This document shows, piece after piece, positions 60,901 through 64,000 of a DNA stretch of 64,000 nt. A model generated the notes under the pieces. That model saw only the letters and a program-made list of their open reading frames with translations. It searched no databases and was not told the DNA's origin. The stretch spans positions 62,001-126,000 of the forward strand of contig NZ_JAJOZT010000001.1 in the NCBI RefSeq assembly GCF_021168475.1. Direction: 5' to 3'. The position numbers and the translations under genes were made by a program. The DNA is from Pseudoclavibacter sp. 13-3 (GTDB lineage: Bacteria > Actinomycetota > Actinomycetes > Actinomycetales > Microbacteriaceae). Positions within the stretch are counted from its first letter, which is position 1; the number at the start of each line of letters is the position of its first letter.

Positions 60901-62407
60901 CTTCGCCGACTTCGCCCACCTGTTCATCGTCGGTGCCCCTCGTTCGGGGAGAACGACCGCACTGCGCACCATCGCTGCGTCGGTGAGTGCGCGATTCCCC
61001 TCGAATCGCGTACACCTCCACGCCATTGACTGTGGCGCTGGCGGGCTCGCTGCCCTGCGAGCTCTGCCCAATGTGGGCTCGGTCATTGCCCGCCTTGAGA
61101 CTGATGGCATGGTGCGATTGCTGGCCCGCGTGCAAGAGACGATTCGTCAGCGGCAACGACTGCTGACCAGTGTCGGAGTCGCCAACCTCACCGAGCTTGA
61201 ACAGCTCGACCTCGGCGAGGCACCGCCGCGACTGATGATGCTCATCGACGGGTGGGAGGCATTCACCGCGATGTTCGCCGACGTCAACGCCGGACAGGTC
61301 GTCGAGGCCGTGCACACGATGCTGCGCGAAGCGGCATCCGTCGGTGTGCACTTCGTCATCGCCGGCGACCGACAGCTGCTGGTCGGACGGACTGCGGCGC
61401 TCACCGACCGTAAGATCCTGCTCAACCTCACCGACCGTAACGACTACGGATTCGCCGGCCTCACCCCACGCAAAATGCCGGAGTCCATTCCTCCGGGGCG
61501 GGCCTTCACCGCAGGGGATGGCACCGAACTGCAGATCGCGCTCGTCAGCGCCGACGCATCCTCAAGGGCGCAGGCAGACGCCGTCTCCGCACTCGCCACC
61601 AGGCTCGCAGACCGGGACCGCAGCATCCCGAGCGACCAGCGCCCCCACGCCGTGCGGCTCATGCCAGAAAGCCTGACCTGGCAGCAGCTCATCGACGAGG
61701 CAGACGGCCTGGCCGGGCTGCCACTCGGGCTCGGCGGTCAAGACGTCACCGTGCAGCAGTTCTCCCCGGAGCTCACCCCGACTCTGCTGGTGGCCGGGCC
61801 TGCCCGATCGGGCCGCACCAACACACTGCGCACCATCGCTGCGGCCGCTGCAGCACGGGGATGGCAGTTGACGGTGATCACACCACGCAGCAACGCGCTT
61901 ACCGACCACGCTGCAGCGCTTGGCGCCACGGTGTTGACCGACCCTGCCACGATCACCGAGGAGTCGCTCACACCGCTGATCGACGACGCGCACCATCTGC
62001 TGCTCGTCGACGACGTGGAACTCACCCGCGACATGCCTGCCGAGGCGTGGCTCAAACAGATCATCCCGACCCTGATCGACCACCAGGCGGCGATCGTCAT
62101 CGCCGGCACCCTCGCAGACGTCGCGACCGGGTTCAGCTCATGGAGAGTGGACATCAGAAAGAACCAGCAGGGCATTCTGCTCGACCCGCAGCAGCTGACC
62201 GATGGCGACCTCATCGGCACACGCATCACCCGAGCAGAGATCAACGCCGACACACCGGCAGGGCGCGGCTGGGCCAACCTCGCCGGCACCGGACTGCGCC
62301 CCGTGCAGATCCCCCTGGCCCCAGCGTCCACGGCCAACACCGAGAACACTGAACAGGCACACCGAACGGCAGCAGGCCACACGCCCGGCAGAGAGGCACA
62401 CTCATGA
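57938..62407 (+). CDS. Type VII secretion ATPase (EssC/EccC-like, FtsK/SpoIIIE domains)
   Basis: 1,489 aa from the ATG at 57938 (a GTG at 57902 is an alternative). Residues 90-190 resemble an FHA-like domain (VRVVSGIGAGRVHYLTAGF). Two membrane helices lie near 230-275 (IPWLTALLPLVMGVTMALVY). Then three ATPase modules: module 1 with IAGTTGSGKSELLQ (residue 658) and LLIVIDEFASLV; module 2 with GAPRSGRTT (about 998) and module 3 with GPARSGRTN (about 1287), both with Arg in place of the P-loop Lys. It powers export of WXG100 proteins and toxins across the membrane. FHA plus three modules fits EssC; EccB/D/E are not encoded here. Confidence 0.92.
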   Translation: MRVLVSVLDVAAGASSTVFLDVEAESSVAAIVPTLLNVTASEASPDQVQVAVDGVVFPPDAVLGETGLHEGSWVSLLGIADRPQPGPTIPDAGVQVRVVSGIGAGRVHYLTAGFLVLGADAGAHVRTRQQGVFGCDVVLVVEGHGSVAAIPQGASSAATLWGAPLSERTVLAWGDQLSYDDVVVEVQPAGVERAAVDYVPERGVAAFNRPPRIVPPAVEGRFRLPPRPQEESKRSIPWLTALLPLVMGVTMALVYQRATMLLFGLFSPLMLVGNWFASKRSGRAQYQKRLGEYEHDRTEIEADTLTAVAADRRLRHDRFPDPAAVSVIAAGPTPRLWERRPRDTDYLQLRVGTQTAPSVVSLDDPEQLEHRRTKHWDVQDAPVTVSLADVGVVGVSGDESADAMIAWWLAQVAVLHSPRDTQLYLLAAPEPGDRGAVTRWGTTRWLPSLRPALGQPVMRTVGFGATDIAARIAELISLIDQRHEAAGTQRTSPVGFGSTVVVFIADAHRLRTMPGLLRVLRDGPAVGVFCVCTETDPRLLPEECQTVVDCRRARVRVQRQAEETLVDVRQDLVDGAWTDFTCRAVAGVEDVSPSVTDSAVPDSSRLLDVLDLDTPTSQAVAARWALDPASTSAVIGESLDGPFAIDIRADGPHGLIAGTTGSGKSELLQTIVASLAVANTPDWMTFVLVDYKGGAAFKDCVGLPHTVGMVTDLDSHLVERALASLGAELAFRERVLSGAGAKDLEDYVEQRERQQSLPVLPRLLIVIDEFASLVRELPDFVDGLVNIAQRGRSLGIHLLLATQRPSGVISPAIRANTNLRIALRVTDSAESTDVIDADDAAQISKATPGRAFARLGSTSLVPFQSGRVGGRRPVHGDSGPTEPLITTIGLDDLAAPSPVRRRADDGRDAGSATDLADLVGAISEAWQALEGRAPRRPWLPALPQIVTLDQIQPPSGRHSGTGAAGTSPAGFALSDQPDQQQQSTETIDFADFAHLFIVGAPRSGRTTALRTIAASVSARFPSNRVHLHAIDCGAGGLAALRALPNVGSVIARLETDGMVRLLARVQETIRQRQRLLTSVGVANLTELEQLDLGEAPPRLMMLIDGWEAFTAMFADVNAGQVVEAVHTMLREAASVGVHFVIAGDRQLLVGRTAALTDRKILLNLTDRNDYGFAGLTPRKMPESIPPGRAFTAGDGTELQIALVSADASSRAQADAVSALATRLADRDRSIPSDQRPHAVRLMPESLTWQQLIDEADGLAGLPLGLGGQDVTVQQFSPELTPTLLVAGPARSGRTNTLRTIAAAAAARGWQLTVITPRSNALTDHAAALGATVLTDPATITEESLTPLIDDAHHLLLVDDVELTRDMPAEAWLKQIIPTLIDHQAAIVIAGTLADVATGFSSWRVDIRKNQQGILLDPQQLTDGDLIGTRITRAEINADTPAGRGWANLAGTGLRPVQIPLAPASTANTENTEQAHRTAAGHTPGREAHS

Positions 62408-63009
62408 CCGAATTCGCCATCACGATCCCTTCCGACTGGAGCGAACTCGACGTGCGCCCGAACACCAGAGACGCGTCGATCACCGCACTCGTAGCAAAAC
62501 GCATCGACGAGAACCCCGAACTACGACCGCTGCGCGCAGACCTCACCAGATACCTGCGCACCACCGCGAGACAGGCATGGGATGCCGGAGCCCGATACTG
62601 CGCATGCTTCGCCATACCCGCAGACGGCGCACTGATCCCAGGCTCAGTCACCGTCTCATCACTGCCAAGACCACCGAGAACACCCGGCACAGACGCCGAG
62701 ACTGCCATCATCACCCAGATTCAAAGCATCAAAGACACCGAAGACTCACCCGACACCCCACTGACGCTCTCGACCGCCGTCCTGCCCAAAGCAGGCCTCG
62801 CACCACGCCTCACCGGAATCCGAGACATGCTCATCGACCACGACCACACAATCGTGCGCAGCCTCATCATGCAGACCTTCGTACCCGCAGGCGACCAGAT
62901 CGCACTGATCAGCTGCGCCTCGCCCGCCCTCGACCTCGCAGACCCGCTCACCGAACTGTTCGACACCGTCACCGCCACACTCGAGCTCACCGAGACCGCA
63001 GATGCGTAA
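62404..63009 (+). CDS. Unknown T7SS-linked protein
   Basis: 201 aa. No domain is recognised. It opens TEFAITIPSDWSELDVRPN and includes ARRYCACFAIPADG-like segments (AGARYCACFAIPADGALIPG) and LMQTFVPAGDQIALIS-like beta-strand (SLIMQTFVPAGDQIALIS), so it may be mixed alpha/beta. The gene overlaps the ATPase stop by four bases and the FHA start by eight bases, so it is made with them. It may be a chaperone or adaptor such as EspG analogues, but nothing supports this beyond position. Confidence 0.6.
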   Translation: MTEFAITIPSDWSELDVRPNTRDASITALVAKRIDENPELRPLRADLTRYLRTTARQAWDAGARYCACFAIPADGALIPGSVTVSSLPRPPRTPGTDAETAIITQIQSIKDTEDSPDTPLTLSTAVLPKAGLAPRLTGIRDMLIDHDHTIVRSLIMQTFVPAGDQIALISCASPALDLADPLTELFDTVTATLELTETADA

Positions 63010-63586
63010 ACGCCACACTCCCAAGAAGACCGGGCAAAACCTCGTCACAGCTGTTACATCCAATGCGCCCATCGGCACCGGGCATTTCGATCTGAGAGCG
63101 CTCGAAGCCGCCTATGGCACCAGCACACACGTCACCACCCCCTACACCCTGCCTCGGCGTTCACAAGACATCGTCAGCGCACCCCCACGAATCCCCGCCG
63201 CACCTGGCCGCACCTCGCCCCCGCCGCGCCTCTCGCAGACCAGCGCACCCAGGGCGCACGAAAACAGGTGGAAGCTGATCATCTCGAATCACACCGAACA
63301 CACCATCACCAGCCCCACCATCATCGGACGCCGCCCCGATCAGACCTCCCCCTCGCAGCACACCATCACAATCGACGACCCACAGCACATCATCTCCCGC
63401 AACCACGTCGAAATCGCACCAACGACGGACGGCAGACTCTGGGCAGCCGACCTCGATTCAGGAAACGGCACCTACCTCACACACGACGGCCACACCACAC
63501 GCCTACACCCACACACACGCACCATCATCACCACCGGCGACACCCTGCGCATCGGCCCCCACAGCATCCACATCAGCGCCGCCTAA
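63002..63586 (+). CDS. FHA-domain protein
   Basis: 194 aa. The C-terminal half is an FHA domain, with SPTIIGRRPDQTSP, the core ISRNHVEI and DLDSGNGTYL (phosphothreonine-binding loop residues), preceded by a Pro-rich disordered region. FHA proteins bind phosphothreonine and often sit in T7SS loci as assembly or control factors. It overlaps the unknown protein's stop by eight bases. Confidence 0.85.
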   Translation: MRKRHTPKKTGQNLVTAVTSNAPIGTGHFDLRALEAAYGTSTHVTTPYTLPRRSQDIVSAPPRIPAAPGRTSPPPRLSQTSAPRAHENRWKLIISNHTEHTITSPTIIGRRPDQTSPSQHTITIDDPQHIISRNHVEIAPTTDGRLWAADLDSGNGTYLTHDGHTTRLHPHTRTIITTGDTLRIGPHSIHISAA

Positions 63587-63610
63587 CCCGGCACCGCGCA
63601 CATCATCATC

Positions 63611-63838
63611 ATGACTTCACCGCATGACTTCACCCGCCTCGAAATCGGGACTCCACTCTGGATGGATGTGCCTCACCTGCGTTACCGGGAGCGTGTACTC
63701 GTGCAGCGTCTGACCGCGACTCAGGTCATCGTGCACCGTGGAGGAATCGTCTACCGCTTCCGCCGTGGCGACGGCACACAAGTGGGAGGCAAACGCCGCC
63801 TGCGTGTGATCCAAGACGCCGAGGCGGAAGCCCGATGA
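63611..63838 (+). CDS. Small unknown protein
   Basis: 75 aa, beta-rich and basic (RYRERVLVQRLTATQVIVHR, then GGIVYRFRRGDGTQVGGKRR). No family is recognised. No signal or membrane helix. It overlaps the next gene by four bases (ATGA at 63835-63838). It may be a DNA- or RNA-binding accessory, but evidence is lacking. Confidence 0.5.
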   Translation: MTSPHDFTRLEIGTPLWMDVPHLRYRERVLVQRLTATQVIVHRGGIVYRFRRGDGTQVGGKRRLRVIQDAEAEAR

Positions 63839-64000
63839 GGGTGGTCGTTGTCGAATCTCCATACGCCGGTACTGTCTATGAGAATGTCACCTACGCCAGG
63901 GAGTGCCTTGCAGACTGCCTGTCGCGCGGTGAGGCACCGTTTGCCAGCCACCTGCTGTACACGCAAGATGGTGTCCTCGACGACCATGACCCCTTCCAAC
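63835..64000 (+). CDS. DUF7768-like protein (5' part; runs off the right edge)
   Basis: The first 55 residues start MRVVVVESPYAG and include YARECLADCLSRGEAPFASH, then LLYTQDGVLDDHDP. This matches a family of nucleoside 2-deoxyribosyltransferase-like domain proteins common in phages and mobile regions. The gene continues past the window. It overlaps the 75-aa gene by four bases. Confidence 0.65.
   Translation, partial: MRVVVVESPYAGTVYENVTYARECLADCLSRGEAPFASHLLYTQDGVLDDHDPFQ

Overview
The window is high-GC DNA from an actinobacterium, most likely a Micrococcales member close to Microbacteriaceae. I infer this from the gene order PAC2 / lpdA / sucB, the glnA - glnE - glnA2 - SPOR - map - ppgK - rnpB - Nif3 neighbourhood, the homodimeric AceE next to a FasR-type regulator and a fab operon, and a compact type VII (WXG100/FtsK) secretion locus. 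The genus cannot be fixed from the sequence alone. About 50 kb is core chromosome. The last 14 kb is an accessory conflict region rich in toxin and immunity genes.

Left part (1-18.2 kb): dihydrolipoyl dehydrogenase and a two-lipoyl-domain E2; a kinase-like tail-anchored protein; a DUF4191 protein; an RDD membrane protein. The nitrogen module follows: adenylylatable glnA preceded by a GlnR-like operator, then glnE and glnA2 on the other strand. Next come a small SPOR-like protein, methionine aminopeptidase, polyphosphate glucokinase, the RNase P RNA gene, a Nif3-like protein, two tandem FKBP-type lipoproteins and an ECF S-component of the YkoE type.

Middle part (18.3-41.7 kb): a membrane GT2 glycosyltransferase with a ParA-like ATPase; a polar amino-acid ABC importer whose ORFs overlap and which ends in a hot-dog thioesterase; and a likely exopolysaccharide locus. 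That locus holds a large LuxR-type regulator, a GT2 polymerase, a UDP-sugar dehydrogenase, an epimerase and a secreted NodB-type deacetylase. Then follow two bacterial PH-domain membrane proteins, a divergent HxlR regulator/quinone oxidoreductase pair with a perfect operator palindrome, a GyrI-like protein, tRNA-Val(TAC), a peroxiredoxin, a siderophore-interacting protein coupled to a second YkoE-like S-component, and an APC amino-acid permease.

Acetyl-CoA to fatty-acid block (42.0-49.8 kb): aceE overlaps a FasR-like PucR-family regulator, followed by fabD, fabH, acpP and fabF. This joins acetyl-CoA supply to type II fatty acid synthesis on one strand. A PadR regulator ends the block.

Accessory block (50.5-64 kb): three apparent immunity-type genes (DUF4241, Tdi1-like, a truncated SMI1/KNR4), a kptA RNA 2'-phosphotransferase gene broken by one in-frame TAG, an IS3-family element, a fragment of a T7SS toxin gene duplicated from the intact copy, a small membrane protein (candidate immunity), the intact 787-aa T7SS-type toxin, two WXG100 proteins, and divergently an EssC/EccC-like ATPase, an unknown protein, an FHA protein and two small genes. 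The most interesting candidate system is the 787-aa toxin with a glycine-zipper-like C-terminus and an overlapping three-helix membrane partner, together with the rearranged immunity array on the other side of the IS.
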